In this document: positions 10,591-22,809 of the stretch, one piece after another
Layout of the letters: each line of letters starts with the position of its first letter
Numbering within the stretch: the stretch's first letter is position 1
Source of the DNA: Heliocidaris tuberculata
Lineage: Eukaryota; Echinodermata; Echinoidea; Camarodonta; Echinometridae
Assembly (NCBI GenBank): GCA_025618425.1
Contig: CM046848.1
Span: 32,871,771-32,935,770 of the forward strand
Reading direction: 5' to 3'
DNA length: 64,000 nt
Translations under genes and position numbers: made by a program
Notes under the pieces: generated by a model
Database searches by the model: none
What the model saw: only the letters and a program-made list of their open reading frames with translations
What the model was told of the DNA's origin: nothing

Positions 10591-11018
10591 TAACCCTTTC
10601 AAGACAAATGACCACATTCTGTGCTTTGGCTCAATAACTTTTGGTTCAGAGCTCTAGAAAATATACCAGATGCATGAGCAGAAAGAACAAAATTTTTTAC
10701 ATGCACTATGGTAATTTTTGATACATGACTATATTGCGTTTGATGCCAGGAATTTAAAAAACGAGAATAAGCTTTAAAATCCTTAAACTGGCACTACAGT
10801 GAGAGGTTCAAAATCAATGTTTTTCTCATCAAAATTGGCAATTTTTCAACTTTTCAACAAAATCCCCAACCATGTTATGTTAATTGTTTTTAATGACATT
10901 ACACATTATTAGAACCATGTAGCACTAAAAGAAAAATATTATTGTTGCCTATTTGAAGAACACAATGTGATCAATTTAGCCCTTAAAAAATTTCCTGTTC
11001 TGAAACCTGGAAGGGTTA
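10591..11018 (+). mobile_element. ~430-bp MITE, TAACCCTTTCAAGACA family (copy 1)
   Basis: It starts TAACCCTTTCAAGACA and ends AAGGGTTA. Internal landmarks shared with the other copies are TTTGGCTCAATAACTTTTG, CATATTGCGTTTGATGCC and AACCATGTAGCACTAAAAG. Copies: 13391-14010, 16436-16849 (reverse), 26878-27290 (reverse), 50729-51142, 54712-55112 and a diverged one at 45682-46070. Non-coding. Confidence 0.85.
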
Positions 11019-11082
11019 ATTTGAAAACGAAAACGGGGCACAGAGCATCAGTTTTCCACTGCTTCTAGTGTTAAAGATAAAG

Positions 11083-11425
11083 TTGAGTTCTGGTCACGAG
11101 ATTGAATTGTGAAAGAAACTGTCGCAAAGTAATTAGGAAAGGTTGATTATATAGCACCTAAGAATTGGTGTATGCTGTAAGGTCTCGGAATCACCAAAAT
11201 GACAAGAAATTGACTCAATCCTGCTGAGAGTCACATGCACTGCACACAGAAATGTGTATATGACTACCCGAAAATTATCAGCCCGAACATTTCAGCTGTT
11301 TTCTTGTCATTTTTTTAATGTGAGGGCATTTGAAGAGCAATCCTTTTCAGGGGACATTCCTACTATGACAATCTTCCAAACTAACATAAAAAGAATGAGA
11401 AAGATCACAAATTATTTTTTACATT
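11083..11425 (+). mobile_element. MITE, TTGAGTTCTGG family (copy 2, right end lost)
   Basis: The left terminus TTGAGTTCTGG and the body align with 1116-1470, but after ACAAATTATTTTTTAC the CCAGAACTCAA terminus is missing and unrelated sequence follows. A truncated copy. Confidence 0.75.
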
Positions 11426-11450
11426 AAGTTAATGAATGAAAGCTCTTTAC

Positions 11451-11566
11451 CTCTAATGATACTGTAGAAACAAAGCTTGATGACTTCCTTGTTGTGAAGA
11501 GTTTTCCCATCAGGTTCTCATCATCTGATAAAACTGAAGCAGGACACACTAAACATCATTTGGTCT
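11451..11566 (-). other. Possible 5' non-coding exon
   Basis: On the minus strand a T-rich acceptor ending TTCACAG opens a 116-bp segment closed by a GAG|GTAAAG donor. All three frames contain stops, so it could only be untranslated. Its position and strand would suit a 5' exon of STAND gene 1. Supported by splice-site form only; chance occurrence is quite possible. Confidence 0.22.
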
Positions 11567-11983
11567 GTGAAAAAAAAGAAGATATAAACAAAAGTAATCA
11601 TCACAAAAAGAAGTCATAAAATAGAATATAATTTATTCATAGTCAGTGAGTACATATTGCCTTTATCAAGTTTAATAACTTGGTAATTTCAGGTCATAAA
11701 AACCTCTTGTTTCAAAGCAAGAGAATTAAACTGGTTTCTATACCACTGTCTCAAGCATGCACTTGTAATGCAGGTGTTTGTCTTGTCAGTGAAGTCTCAT
11801 CATTAATATCAAATGAATCAAGTTTTTTTCTTTCTTTTTCCAATTTCTTTTTTCAATGGTAGAGACAAGTTCAACAACACTAATAACAAAATGAATAAAT
11901 GTAGAACATGGCCCATTGTATATTCAAAATCTGTAGAGGATTTTGTTGTAAATTTTTGTGTAAACATCATTTCAAGGAGGCAT

Positions 11984-11987
<4 letters not shown>

Positions 11988-12014
<27 letters not shown>

Positions 12015-12041
12015 ACCAAAAAAAAAAAAAAAAAAAAAAAA
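11988..12041. repeat. Poly-C run followed by poly-A run
   Basis: Around 27 C residues lead through a short ACC into a run of more than 20 A. Apparent reading frames crossing it (poly-Pro then poly-Lys) are artefacts of the homopolymers. Exact lengths are unreliable. Confidence 0.9.
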
Positions 12042-12309
12042 TTGGCCAGGTATCATATACATGTAAGGTTATGGGTTGCCTCTTTTTTTTTTTAGGTCAA
12101 CTCCAAGAGGCATGAAAATAAAGATCTTGTCACCCTCTCCATTTGAATATCCTGGATCTGTTACTGATATTTCTTCCTTTCGCCATGGTATAATATGACA
12201 ACTACCTGACCACCATACATCCTGAGAGGATGCCACTGTTTGTATATATAAGGAAATATGAATAGCAATCCCATACCTCTTTCTGTGTGCAAGCCAAGTG
12301 CTTTTCAGC

Positions 12310-12450
12310 AAGATTGGGTCAGTTTCTTATCATTCTGATGATTCCAAAACATCACAATATACACCAATTCTTATGTAGACATAATCAACCTTTCTGAATT
12401 GCTTTGAGACAGTTTCTTTCACCATGTAACTGCATGATTAGAACTCATTA
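12310..12450 (-). mobile_element. MITE fragment, TTGAGTTCTGG family (reverse)
   Basis: This is an inverted fragment of the family seen at 1116-1470: GATTCCAAAAC, ACACCAATTCTTATG, then AATCAACCTTTC and TTTGAGACAGTTTCTTTCAC. Both termini are degraded. Confidence 0.65.
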
Positions 12451-12771
12451 GAGCTCAGAACAAGTTCAAATTATTATTTATGATGTTCATCACTACATGT
12501 ATTTCTAGATAAAAACAGACCACTCTATATTTTAATGTCACAAACAGGGAGGTGGGCTTAATACAGGAGGCAGGAAGGGACAAGAAACTAAAAACATTTT
12601 GAGCACTCAAAAAAAATGTTACCTCTGAAGCACAAGTACGAATATTTTCATTAATACTAGCACAATTTTGACACATAGGGACATTAGCAATCACAGGAAG
12701 TTGAGCGTACTACCAAGCTATTGCAACACAACCTTGATATGGTGAAATTATGAATGATCTGTTTAAAGGGG

Positions 12772-13055
12772 AAGTCCACCCTGATATCAACTTGATTTTA
12801 AAAGAAAAAAAAAAGAAGAAAGAAACAGATTGATGAAAGTTTGAGCAAATCTGATAATAAGAAAGTTATGAATTTTTAAAGTTGTAATCAATCAAACACA
12901 AATTGGCAACTCCGTGACGTATCTTGCAAGCTCCTCTCCCATTTGCCCTGTACTGAAAAAAATCCGTAAAATTCTATTTTCTCTAAAGAAAATATATTAT
13001 CATATATGTACCCTAGATATCATGATTTCACTTAAAGGGAAATCCTACCTTAATT
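12772..13055 (+). mobile_element. Partial MITE, AAGTCCACCCTGATATCAA family
   Basis: It starts with AAAGGGGAAGTCCACCCTGA and runs through GAAAGTTTGAGCAAATCTGA. The right side passes into AAAGGGAAATCCTACCTTAA, which belongs to the AAAGGGCAATCC family, so the segment looks composite. A fuller copy is at 30693-31185 and a short fragment at 16274-16365. Confidence 0.6.
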
Positions 13056-13390
13056 TTTTTTTCTATTGATATTATATGAAGCGTACATGTAACTTGCTGA
13101 TTAATTTCATACCAAATTAATCAGAATTGTCCAGACAGCTAAGTACATGTAGAGAAGTTATAGAATGTTTTAGATCCCCCCAAACGCGTATCTTCAATTA
13201 ATGAGTGGTAATGAATTGTGGAAAACTAAACACAGACAAATACCTCCTCCTCCATAAATGAACTATTAGCAGTTTTTTATTGCTCAAAGAATTGCCCACT
13301 TGAGTTGAAGCACTTTTCACTGTAGTTGGCAGACCGCACGTATGCGGTGTGCCTATTAAATCTAATTATAATATTTTATGTTGGCATGTT

Positions 13391-14010
13391 TAACCCTTTC
13401 AAGACATTTGACCAGAGAGCATACAGGGAGTCGTGACACTGGAGGTCGCTTCTGATTGGTCAGTCATTTCATGGAGCATGTAGCATGAAATACATGTAGT
13501 TTCCTCCCATAGAGAATGTAAGTGAAAGGGAACTACTGGGCCGGGGAGCTCCATGATCCGCCATGTTTTAAACAAAGACCAGGCATGTGTAGGCTTATTA
13601 TGCGCGTGTCACAACTCTCTCTTTCAACGCGCTCTGCATTTGACCACATTTTGTAGTTTGACTCAATAACTTTTGATTCAGAGCTCTAAAAAATGTGTAC
13701 CAAATGCATGAGCTAAAATTTCTGCACACACTATGTCCATTTTTGTCGCATGACCATATTGCGTTTGACGCCAGGAATTTTAAAAATGAGAATCACTGGC
13801 AACCCATTAATGGGTTCAATATTTTAAAATCAAAACTGGCAATCATTTCAACTTTTCGACAAAATTCCCAACCATATATATTTTTTTCAAAGACAGTACA
13901 CCTTATTAGAACCATGTAGCACTAAAAGAAAAATAGTATTGTTGCCAATTTGAACAACAAAATGTAATCAATTTAGCCCTTAATCAATAATTCCTGTCCC
14001 GATAGGGTTA
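13391..14010 (+). mobile_element. TAACCCTTTC MITE (copy 2) interrupted by a nested ~220-bp insertion
   Basis: The family start TAACCCTTTCAAGACA breaks after TTTGACCA near 13413, and the family body resumes after a second TTTGACCA near 13641. The inserted DNA begins GAGAGCATAC and ends near CGCGCTCTG. Both junctions carry CATTTGACCA, so the target duplication is 8-10 bp. This is a clear nested insertion into an older MITE. Confidence 0.75.
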
Positions 14011-15008
14011 ACAGGGTTGGCATTTGTGTGATTTGATGAGAGCAATCCCACAATGGTGCAATAGTTTGTTTTTATTCAAATAAAAATGCATGTGTCTTTT
14101 TGTTTTGTAGTACAAAAGTGCAAAGTGAAATTCACTTTTAAAATGGATACCTGTATGTTAATTTGTACCAGTTAGCTACAGGAGGTTGATCACATCATTA
14201 CATGTTTGTTTGCAGGTAGTCTTGTAGGGCTAAAGTCCATTATACTGAGGAAAGAATTAGGCATATCCAAATTACAGTGCATACATGTACATGTAAAAAC
14301 ATGACATTGACTATAGATTAAAAAACAAGATACAGACTAGGACTTAATACATTCATGTGAATTGCAATGTTTTTTTTTCTTCTTGAATCGATAAAGGAAA
14401 TATTAACAATTTCTAATTTTGCCCTTTAACTGAACAAGTAAGCAAGTTTCAAATAAATTGGCATTTAGTGACAAAATAATTTGTAACTCCACATACATGT
14501 AAGTTGACCAGCAAAAAATCTCACAGAAAAGCAAGAGTATACCATAAATATTTTCATTCCACTCACTCCAATTTACCACTGTTGGAATTACCCACAGCAA
14601 TGAATTGACAATGTCTAGTCCAATATCATTTTACAAAATCAGTACAAATATGGAGTCACATGAAACACTATCCTCTTATTTGCAGCACTTACCCAAGCTA
14701 ATATGTCAATGTCAGCTTCTGACTAGTAGTTTAATATCCTTATAACTAAGCAAACAAGATCACATTAGCTCCACATACTGATTCATCTTCTTGAACAGGA
14801 CAAAATATGAACTTGTCTTGATCAAGATGGCAACAGTCAATATTATAAGCACAGAATCTTTGTCTGACTGTCGACCTGTAACGAAATTCCCCATAGTGGT
14901 GGCACATTGCCAAATGTTCTACATGTATTCATTCTAGCAGTGGATTTCGGAACCTAGCTCTCTTGTTCCCGAGTGAATTCACACTGTATTCTATACATGT
15001 ATAGTCAT
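14011..15008. other. Non-coding stretch, nothing recognisable
   Basis: AT-rich DNA with several TACATGTA palindromes. No exon, RNA gene or bounded repeat was recognised. Confidence 0.5.
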
Positions 15009-15484
15009 GGATTGCATTACCGAACAGCACTGTATTACCGAACGCGTACAGTTAAGCGCCTAAAATGGCTTTCATACGCGTGGGACTAGGTGTATGTTCT
15101 CCACACTATTTGAACCACAGAACACAGGGCAGAAGGTCATAAAATGAGGCAAAAAAGCATAAGTAATATCTTATAACCTCTTCTTTCGTCACCCCCAGTG
15201 GTCACCTCATTGGCCCCAAATCGGAGCAGGTTGTGTGTCTTTTTTCTCATAAGAGGCACATGTTTGGTAATACAATACCTTTTTCAAGGGACCAAAACGC
15301 TGCGTCGTTGGGAAGGGGTTCGCTCTGAAGGGAATATCGTATTAAATCTATGTTGTCTTTTTCAAATTCCACCAACTTCTTTTTCTGTAGGACTTTAAGC
15401 ATTCATTATGTAGTTTGACAGATTCATTTGATATTTCATTTGCTATGGTTGATTTTCTGAAAAGTGTTCGGTAACAGGATCCAC
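15009..15484 (+). mobile_element. Element with GTATTACCGAAC ends (copy 1)
   Basis: It shares with 41017-41362 (opposite orientation) the stretches AGCGCCTAAAATGG, TTTTTCAAGGGACCAAAACG, GGGAATATCGTATTAAATCT and GACTTTAAGCATTCATTATG. Terminal words ACCGAAC and GTTCGGTAA are inverted. This copy carries extra internal DNA not present in the other. Non-coding. Confidence 0.65.
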
Positions 15485-15490
15485 TTCCAT

Positions 15491-15777
15491 GTACTGTATA
15501 CGCCATATATTTCGCGGGGGTTTTATTTTCGCGAATTTCGCGAATTGCAAGTGGGTCGTGAATTTAACAACACGCCAAAATATTGCCAACATAAGAAGTC
15601 GGATGAATTTGTTGTCTCCTGGTCAGAAATTCACCACTTCGCTTTGCAAAAGTACATCATCACCGCTGTTTGTAGATTTGAGAATTTTCCGACCACGAAT
15701 TCAACCACTCGCGAAATAGTCTGGTTAGCCCTATTCGCGAAAATTTATGGCTGCGAAATTTATGGCTTATACAGTAC
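15491..15777. mobile_element. 287-bp MITE with GTACTGTATA termini
   Basis: The left end is GTACTGTATA, then GCCATATATTTCGCG; the right end is GCGAAATTTATGGC, then TATACAGTAC, an inverted repeat of about 25 bp. The interior is rich in TTCGCGAA-type words. It lies directly between two other elements. No protein-like content. Confidence 0.8.
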
Positions 15778-15798
15778 TCTATATGCACATACTCTATG

Positions 15799-16228
15799 AC
15801 CCCTGTTACACCGGAATCCTAAGGAGTCTCGGGGCACCCCGAGACTGATTTCGGGTAGGTTTCAAACCCGGTGTAAACGCACGAAACCTACCCGAGACCA
15901 CTTTTGAGCAAACCAGTCTCGGACTACCTAGAGATGTGGTCCGAGACTGGTTCGGGGGCGCCCCGAGACTCCTTAGGATCCGGTGTTAACACTAACCTAC
16001 CCGAGACTGGTTTGTGCGCTGCTAGCACATGGCACATGTCTGCCCACGTCCACAACGTCCTCACTCAAAACCTGTCTCGGGTAGCTTTGCGTAAGTCGGT
16101 GTGAACGGACAAAAAGCAGTCTCGGGGCGCCCCAAGACTCCTTACGATTTTGGTGTAACAGGGATCCAGAAATTTTGGTCAGCTTTTTGGAAACCAGTCT
16201 CGGGTAGGTATTTCGGTGTAACAGGGGT
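15799..16228. mobile_element. 430-bp GC-rich MITE with ACCCCTGTTACACCG termini
   Basis: The left terminus is ACCCCTGTTACACCG and the right terminus is CGGTGTAACAGGGGT, a perfect 15-bp inverted repeat. Inside, the words GTCTCGGG, CTACCCGAGAC and CCTAAGGAGTCTCGGGG occur many times in both orientations, giving nested stem potential. It is far richer in GC than its surroundings. Non-coding. Confidence 0.85.
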
Positions 16229-16273
16229 CTATATTGCATAGTATGGGTGGTGGCTGAATGCTACATGCATACC

Positions 16274-16365
16274 TGGGAAAGTCCACCCTGATATCAAGTT
16301 GGTTTCATAAGAAGCAGAAAATTAAAGAAACAGATCAATGAAATTTCAAGTAAAATGATTTAATA
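16274..16365 (+). mobile_element. MITE fragment, AAGTCCACCCTGATATCAA family
   Basis: Begins GGGAAAGTCCACCCTGATAT and continues through AAACAGATCAATGAAA before similarity is lost. Truncated copy of the family at 12772 and 30693. Confidence 0.6.
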
Positions 16366-16435
16366 ATACTTTATTGGGAACAAATTGTATGTTTAGGCCT
16401 CATTCACACTTTTTAAGCCAGTAATAAACTGCCTT

Positions 16436-16849
16436 TAACCCTTTCAGGACAGAAATTATTAAAGGGCTAAATTGTTCACATTTTATGCTTCAAATTGGCA
16501 ACAATAATAATTTTCTTTTAGTGCTACATAGTTCGAATAAGGTGTAATGTCTTTGAAAACAGCATACATGGTTATAAAGTTTGTCGAAAAGTTGAAAAAA
16601 TTGCCAATTTTTATGAAAAATAATGATTAAGAACCTCTCAATATGTTGCCAATTTAAGGATTTTTAAGCTTATTCTCGTTTTAAAATTCCTGGCATCAAA
16701 TGCAATATGGTTATGCAACAAAAATGGACATAGTATGTGCAGAAATTTTTTTCTCTTTCTACTCATGCATCTTGTAAATTTTTCAGATCTCTTAATCAAA
16801 AGTTATTGAGTCAAACCACAAAATGTGGCCAATTGTCTTGAAAGGGTTA
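16436..16849 (-). mobile_element. TAACCCTTTC MITE (copy 3, reverse)
   Basis: TAACCCTTTCAGGACAG at the left and CTTGAAAGGGTTA at the right, with the family body in inverted orientation (TCAAAAGTTATTGAGTCAAA near the right end). Intact at both termini. Confidence 0.85.
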
Positions 16850-17072
16850 AAAAAAAACACTGCAGCAAAATAAAAACCTTTGTACATGTACATGTAAATT
16901 TAGAGCAAGTTGGGGTGAAGAAAAAAACTAGCTGCGAGCAAGAACTACTCACTATCTGTGTGTTATAAGATCTAGAGGAATATGAAGCACACTACAATCA
17001 CATGTCATTTTATTATGCCACTGTATCATTTTTTTTTTAGGTATGGTTTATTGGGTTACGTGCAAACAAGGG

Positions 17073-17637
17073 TTTAAAGGGCAATCCAACCTTTGTAATA
17101 ATTTGATTTGTGTGAAAGCAGAAAAATCAGAGAAATCAGATTAGTGAAATTTTGAACAAAATCAAACAAGCAATACTAAAGTTATGATTTTATAAAAAAT
17201 CAAATTGGCCATACATGTATCAGTAAAGTCATTGTACGCTCCAACACACTAAATGACTATAATGTAAATTTTTCAGAACATGCAACTCGGTGGGATATTT
17301 TTCTTTTTGGAGGACCTATCACAATATGCTATCTACAATATATTTTGATTACTGCCCAGACGGAAAAAGCACTCAGGAGAAAACCAAAATTTAATGATAT
17401 TTGGTGTACGACAAACGGGAGAGTTAACCGTGAATGTACATGTCACAATCGATTCATCAAATTGCCAATTTGAGATTCGCATAGATGTAGTGATCTTATT
17501 ATTCAAACATTCATAACTCTATTTAATATTCTGTGTCTCATTTCTTTCAAACTTTTTTTTTTTTTCCCGTTTCTCTTATTTTGCCCCCTTTACATACACA
17601 TAAATCAGCTTTTTACAAAGGTTGGATTGCCCTTTAA
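17073..17637 (+). mobile_element. TTTAAAGGGCAATCC MITE (copy 2)
   Basis: Both termini are present (TTTAAAGGGCAATCCAACC at the left, GGTTGGATTGCCCTTTAA at the right). The interior carries the family words GTGTGAAAGCAG and ATTGCCAATTTGAGATT. Non-coding. Confidence 0.8.
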
Positions 17638-18111
17638 GGAAGAGGCTGAGTAATCTATAAATAACCTCACATATATGAGAGTAAGACTGAGCTATTGCTG
17701 CCAATAAGCTGTAGGTGCCTAAATTTATGAATTCAGGAAGCTTTCTGGAAGGGATTTCTAACAAGGAAAGTTTGCTGAACTCCCACCATTAGAGATCAAC
17801 TACAAGATCTATGTGAATGAAAATGAATTCCTGCATGCAGACAAAGCAGCAATCTGTAATTTACAGGGAAATCAGCTAATTTTGTTTTAGAATTGGAATG
17901 TTCCCCCCCAAAGACTGAATACAAGTTGTCATTTTCAATACATGATGGGTTCTCATCACTCTTTCACTAGTTACGTACATGGCCACATCAACATGCAGTA
18001 TTCACTCGAACATACACGTACATGTACATGAACAAGATTATTTGAGATAACCTTGTACAACAGACAGCTATAAATTGGGGTGACCTTCCTGCATTAAGCC
18101 AGTGGGCATAT

Positions 18112-18485
18112 AAAGGGTACCAATCACCAAAAAATATTTTACTCTGTATGTTAGAGGTTCCATGTCATTCTACTATATTCCAAATATGGGCTTCGAATAT
18201 CACTTCTATAAAGAGATATTACAAGTTTAATTATACTCTCTATAAGCATAAAAGCGACTCGTGAGTAGACTACTCAACGCACCCGTACGCGCTCGCCAAG
18301 ATAAGGGCTTGCACGGAACCCAACTTTGAGGTTCGGTTCCACGCAAGCACCTTCATGTTATCCTTTATTTCCTTCATACTCCTAAACTGATGACCTATAG
18401 AATTTCAGATAAAGTTCTTTGAGATTAATTTTATACTTCCTAGCAAAATACAAACTCTTTTTTTCAGGTGGTTGGTACACTTTAA
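18112..18485 (+). mobile_element. ~370-bp MITE, GGTACCAATCACC family (copy 1)
   Basis: Left end AAGGGTACCAATCACC, right end GGTGGTTGGTACACTTT. The second copy at 41983-42353 aligns along the whole length, including the central inverted pair around GGAACCCAAC and GTTCGGTTCC. Non-coding. Confidence 0.8.
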
Positions 18486-19051
18486 ATTAAGAGCTGGAAT
18501 CGAATCAAAGGAGCACATAATTGGGTACAATGTTACAAAAATCAGCCTCAAAATGTCACACAATTAAGAAGGTAGAGATCCTGCCAAATTCATTGTACTA
18601 TTGGACTTGGTTGGATTAAAATATGAGATCATGCAGTCATGCCACCTTGTAAGAGGCAGATTTATTTGCTGATTTTTGTTGATTATTCTAGCACAATTAC
18701 TGCTGCCATTAACATGCATGACATGATGATGATAGAGTCAACTTTGGCCATCTTTGAAACAGCCCCACACACAGATAGCTCAGTGAGTGCATGAGCAGGA
18801 GTTAGATCTTCATCAGCACAACATAAAATCACATTTATAAAAATCTTGCAACATTTACACCGACAGATGCAGAATGGATAAATCTGCCATGCCTGCCAAA
18901 GATATTTGTTTGAAATTGCATAAAAGACAAGGATCAATGTGTGGTCTATAAACTTGATCAGCTAATCATCAGATAAGCTTGTACATGTACATAAGTGCAT
19001 CAGAGAAAACGTTAGACCGAAAATTATGCCTCTTAGGCTCTTGTTCGTTAG

Positions 19052-19109
19052 CCTCTTATTTGGGGAGGGTCGGCTCCTTGTGAGGAGTGGACCCTACCCA
19101 AATAAGAGG
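19052..19109. repeat. Strong two-part hairpin
   Basis: The outer stem is CCTCTTATTTGGG paired with CCCAAATAAGAGG (13 bp, perfect). Inside it, AGGGTC pairs with GACCCT and CTCCT with AGGAG around a four-base loop. It is followed by a C run and an A run near 19139-19160. A MITE remnant or a structured RNA are both possible. Confidence 0.7.
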
Positions 19110-19363
19110 ATGAATGTGAAAATGTGACTTTTGCAAACCCCCCCCCCCAAAAAAAAAAACTGCGCTTCATTCCAATGTAAGTCTAGTAATCACAGATACA
19201 TACCTGCTAGCACAGCTGAGATAGACGATCTACTTCAAAGTTCAACTTTCCAGTAGAGTATTTACTATTCATTCTTTAACTAGCAGGTGACTAGTAAAAT
19301 TAAAAAGGAAAATCAACTATGTATTAGATCTAGTACAGAGTAATCCATTATCCATAGTCTTAC

Positions 19364-19600
19364 CATAAAATCCAATTAATCATTCGTTGATATCTTGCAG
19401 CCAGGTCTCAAGATGTAGCTCTCCATGAATAAGTTTCAGTTTCACCCCAGCAAGAGTCAGTCTACATTGTAACTCTAGACTAGATCTTAGTAGTAAGTTT
19501 GGAGATGATGCAATTCCTTCCATTCACAAGCACCGATGATCTTGCCCTGCCCTGGCCTGGATAGATGAGTTTTGATTTAGTCTAACAAAGGTAAGACTCG
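19364..19600 (-). other. Possible 5' non-coding exon and promoter neighbourhood
   Basis: A good minus-strand donor, TTTATG|GTAAGAC, sits at 19363/19362. The DNA upstream of it (to ~19,860) is less repetitive, with a cyclic-AMP-element-like TGACGT at ~19,855. This could be the first exon of STAND gene 1, with a long 5' intron. Only the donor is visible; low support. Confidence 0.18.
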
Positions 19601-20034
19601 ATATGCTTTATCCCCTGTAAAATACAAACACAGCTCACATATCCTACTTCACAGAAGTCCAATAATAATAAAGTTAAACAGGCAATTCGTATTTGAGTTG
19701 AACTCCTGAAGTCTTCAGTGTAAAGCACATTGTTGTGCGATCATCGATCTTTACTACATGTAGTAGTAGTACTAGCTTGCTCTGTTACCGCTGTGCAAGC
19801 AAGGTGTGTGTTTTACACGAGCTCTAGCGCTATAGCAAGCTACGCAATATGAGATGACGTGTCTGTGATAGTCTGTTACTAAAATAAATTTTATTTGACG
19901 GAAGTACTGACTAATTTTTTTAGTTATATATTACATTTGAATATTAGTTTGATTCTAAATAAATATAAAAAAAGGGCTTGAGAGGTAAAAAACAATTTCA
20001 CGTTATATCTTATGTATATTTATTTTGGAAATAG

Positions 20035-20120
20035 CCTGCAAAAAGGCTAATTTTGTAGAAAAGTGGGGGAATCCCACAGAACTCCTAAAGACTTAAGAAG
20101 TTCTGTGGGGAATCCCCATC
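20035..20120. repeat. Imperfect palindrome around GGGGAATCCC
   Basis: Two arms built on GGGAATCCCACAGAACT and AGTTCTGTGGGGAATCCCC face each other around 20,090. A further GGGGAATTCC follows. Probably a small inverted-repeat element; no coding content. Confidence 0.5.
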
Positions 20121-22809
20121 ATGAAGGGGAATTCCATGACGTATAACGATCTCTCTTCCACCTCCCTGATTGGACCGCGCCTGTGACCTTTGACACCTTT
20201 GCGCCCCCCACCGGTACCCCCGTACCTCTTCAAATACGAAGCCTTTGCCAACTGGAAAAAAAAAGTTCAGTTTTACAGTGTCGCCCGCTCGCGCATGTCT
20301 CAAAACTGATTCCTTCTTTCTTGTTCCCTCGATCCCTCTTCTTTTCTTTTTTTCAGCCCACCTCCCTTTGACTTTTTGATACCTTTTTTTAAATGAAAAA
20401 AAAAAAAAAAAAAAAAAAATAGAAATCTGAGGAAATCTATGCAAGTATGATTTCATCTTGTTTTCACTTGCTTAGTTTGTTTCCTTCATTTTAACATTCT
20501 TTATGATGAAAAATTCCACAAGCTGTTTTGGATAAAATACATGTAGAGCAAATACCAGCAACAGGGTATTGCTATTTCTCTCTCTAAAAAAAAACAAAAA
20601 AAAACATGGCAACTTGGTACATTACCCCCCCCCCCCCCACATTCTATTCTGACACAAAATTTGACTGAAATTTTTTTTTTCAAGCAGTTATAAGAAATAT
20701 ATATGCACTATTTATGTGCACCATTCAACTACCTTCATTTTCACTCTAGAAAGCTTATACACAGTACCTTTCATATTCTCATTATGGCAAACACTTATAT
20801 TTTATTTACACATCACAGCAATGACTTTATTTAGTTTGTTTTTTACCAACCAATTCCCCCTGACCTAGCTAGCATGCTGGCATAATCCTCTGGAAATGAC
20901 AAACTCACACCCTCACCCACATCCACACACACACACACACACACACACCAACCCACATGCACGCCCAAACACCCACACATGCATTGTACTCAAGTCAAAC
21001 ATACAATAATGCATGGCTGACTTGTACTCAAGTCAGCCATATAGGTTGGGGCGGGCTTACGTAACTTCTGGTTAGCAACCCTTAGAGCGATGAAAACAAT
21101 ATTCGTGCTTGCTTAAATTCTGCTCGAATGCTGATCACACAACCTGGTAACGGCTTTTGACTTTTATCAGGCCCATGATAGCCTCGGCATTGTGCTGGTC
21201 GATGATTCGGTCGAGCGAGCCATGTTTGATGGTCTGCTGATCATGCAAGAATCTCTGTGTTTTCATCGGTTGTCAATGGCATTGAACGAAAGTACCAGGA
21301 TGACCGCCCCGATCTTCACAACAGCATAAAGTAACCTTTTCAGTAGTAACTTTGACAACTTTATCCATCAGCTTGTGCTTTTGCTCATTGAATTACTTTA
21401 CTACATATATAGCTTTCACTTTGAAGATCTTACTGAGCAATACTTCTTGAAACAAATGACATTTTAGTCATTTTGTGTGTTGGAGCAAATGGGGGAGTTG
21501 TCTGCCACTACATCACAGTGACATTACCGATTTGGTAAATTTAAAATTCCCATATGTATATTGATTAAAACTCTCCAAAATTCATAAACCCTTTTGAGCT
21601 CCTAATATACTCAATGCTACATGAGCCAAATCAACAATTATTCTGCAATATCAGAAAGATACAATCATAACAAGATAAAAATAGAGCAAATGTATACTCT
21701 ACACCTTATGACCAGAACCCAACAGAGTGTAAATACTTTAAGAGATAGATCCACAAATAATATAACTGAATGAGGGGCAGGACAATACCAGAGAGCAGAC
21801 AACATTGATATCAGTCAGCAAATAAACACTCTATGTTGACATTGTAGATAAACTCAAATGACGTCAAGTCTGGTCTGTAGTATCACTTGAACCAGGATGA
21901 ATAAACAAAGAGGAAGCATGCAGTACAATATATCCCCAAAATAAACTTTAAACACTTCAGGTTTGAAGCAACTTTCTGTTTTTCTTTACATCAAGTCATA
22001 GCACCGAAATAAAATAGATTCAGAATTCTGTTAGAGCTACACATTACTTAATATTGGGTATGATCAAAAAAAAAAAAAAAATCACAAAAGTAGTGCCCAT
22101 AATGAAGTCTTGTATAAATGGAGTAGCCTTGTATTCACCATAACAAGCACATTAAACTTTTTCAAATATTGAAATGAGTGCGAATTTCTAATACAATTTA
22201 TTTGTTTGAAAATGATTGTTGGTGCAGTGCCTTCTGGGCCGCGCAACACAAAGATTTGAAAACAGCTCTAAAATTGCAGTAACCAATCAAGATCATTGTT
22301 TCATACACAACTCATTAAACTAGCACATCAATGATGTGGCGCTCATCTGGCATGCAGCAAAGAAATTGATGCAATTTGTACTTTGAACACAGTAGACATT
22401 GTAATGAATCGATGAAATGTACATGTATTGGTTACATGCATGTACAGATGATGAAGTGCCTATTGCAGATCTGGCTAAATGTGGTTTTGGAAGGAGACAG
22501 TGACATGTAGATATGAATGAAAGTCTGGAAATTGACAACTCAAGTTGCACGACTTCAGTTACAAGATTTTGGGGAATGTAAATTTTAATAGTTTTACTGT
22601 GTGACAGAGAAATTTGAAATAAAGCATAAAGTTAGTCAAGGTGAGGTATCTCTACCAACTGTGAAATCTTTATTGAGAGAGATTTGAAGGTTAAGATTTG
22701 TAATAAAAGAGAAAAGCACTGAATGACATAAGTTATGCATTGGTGTAAAAAAAGAATTTTAAGGTTGGGACATTTAAGGGTGGCTTCAGTGCATTGTCCC
22801 TCACTGTTT
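20121..22809. other. Non-coding stretch with simple repeats
   Basis: It includes a CpG-bearing patch at 20,160-20,310, poly-A at about 20,396-20,420, poly-C at 20,626-20,638, a (CA)n array at 20,924-20,949, and a fragment of the TTTAAAGGGCAATCC MITE at about 21,470-21,590. No exon-like reading frame is bounded by splice sites. Confidence 0.5.
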
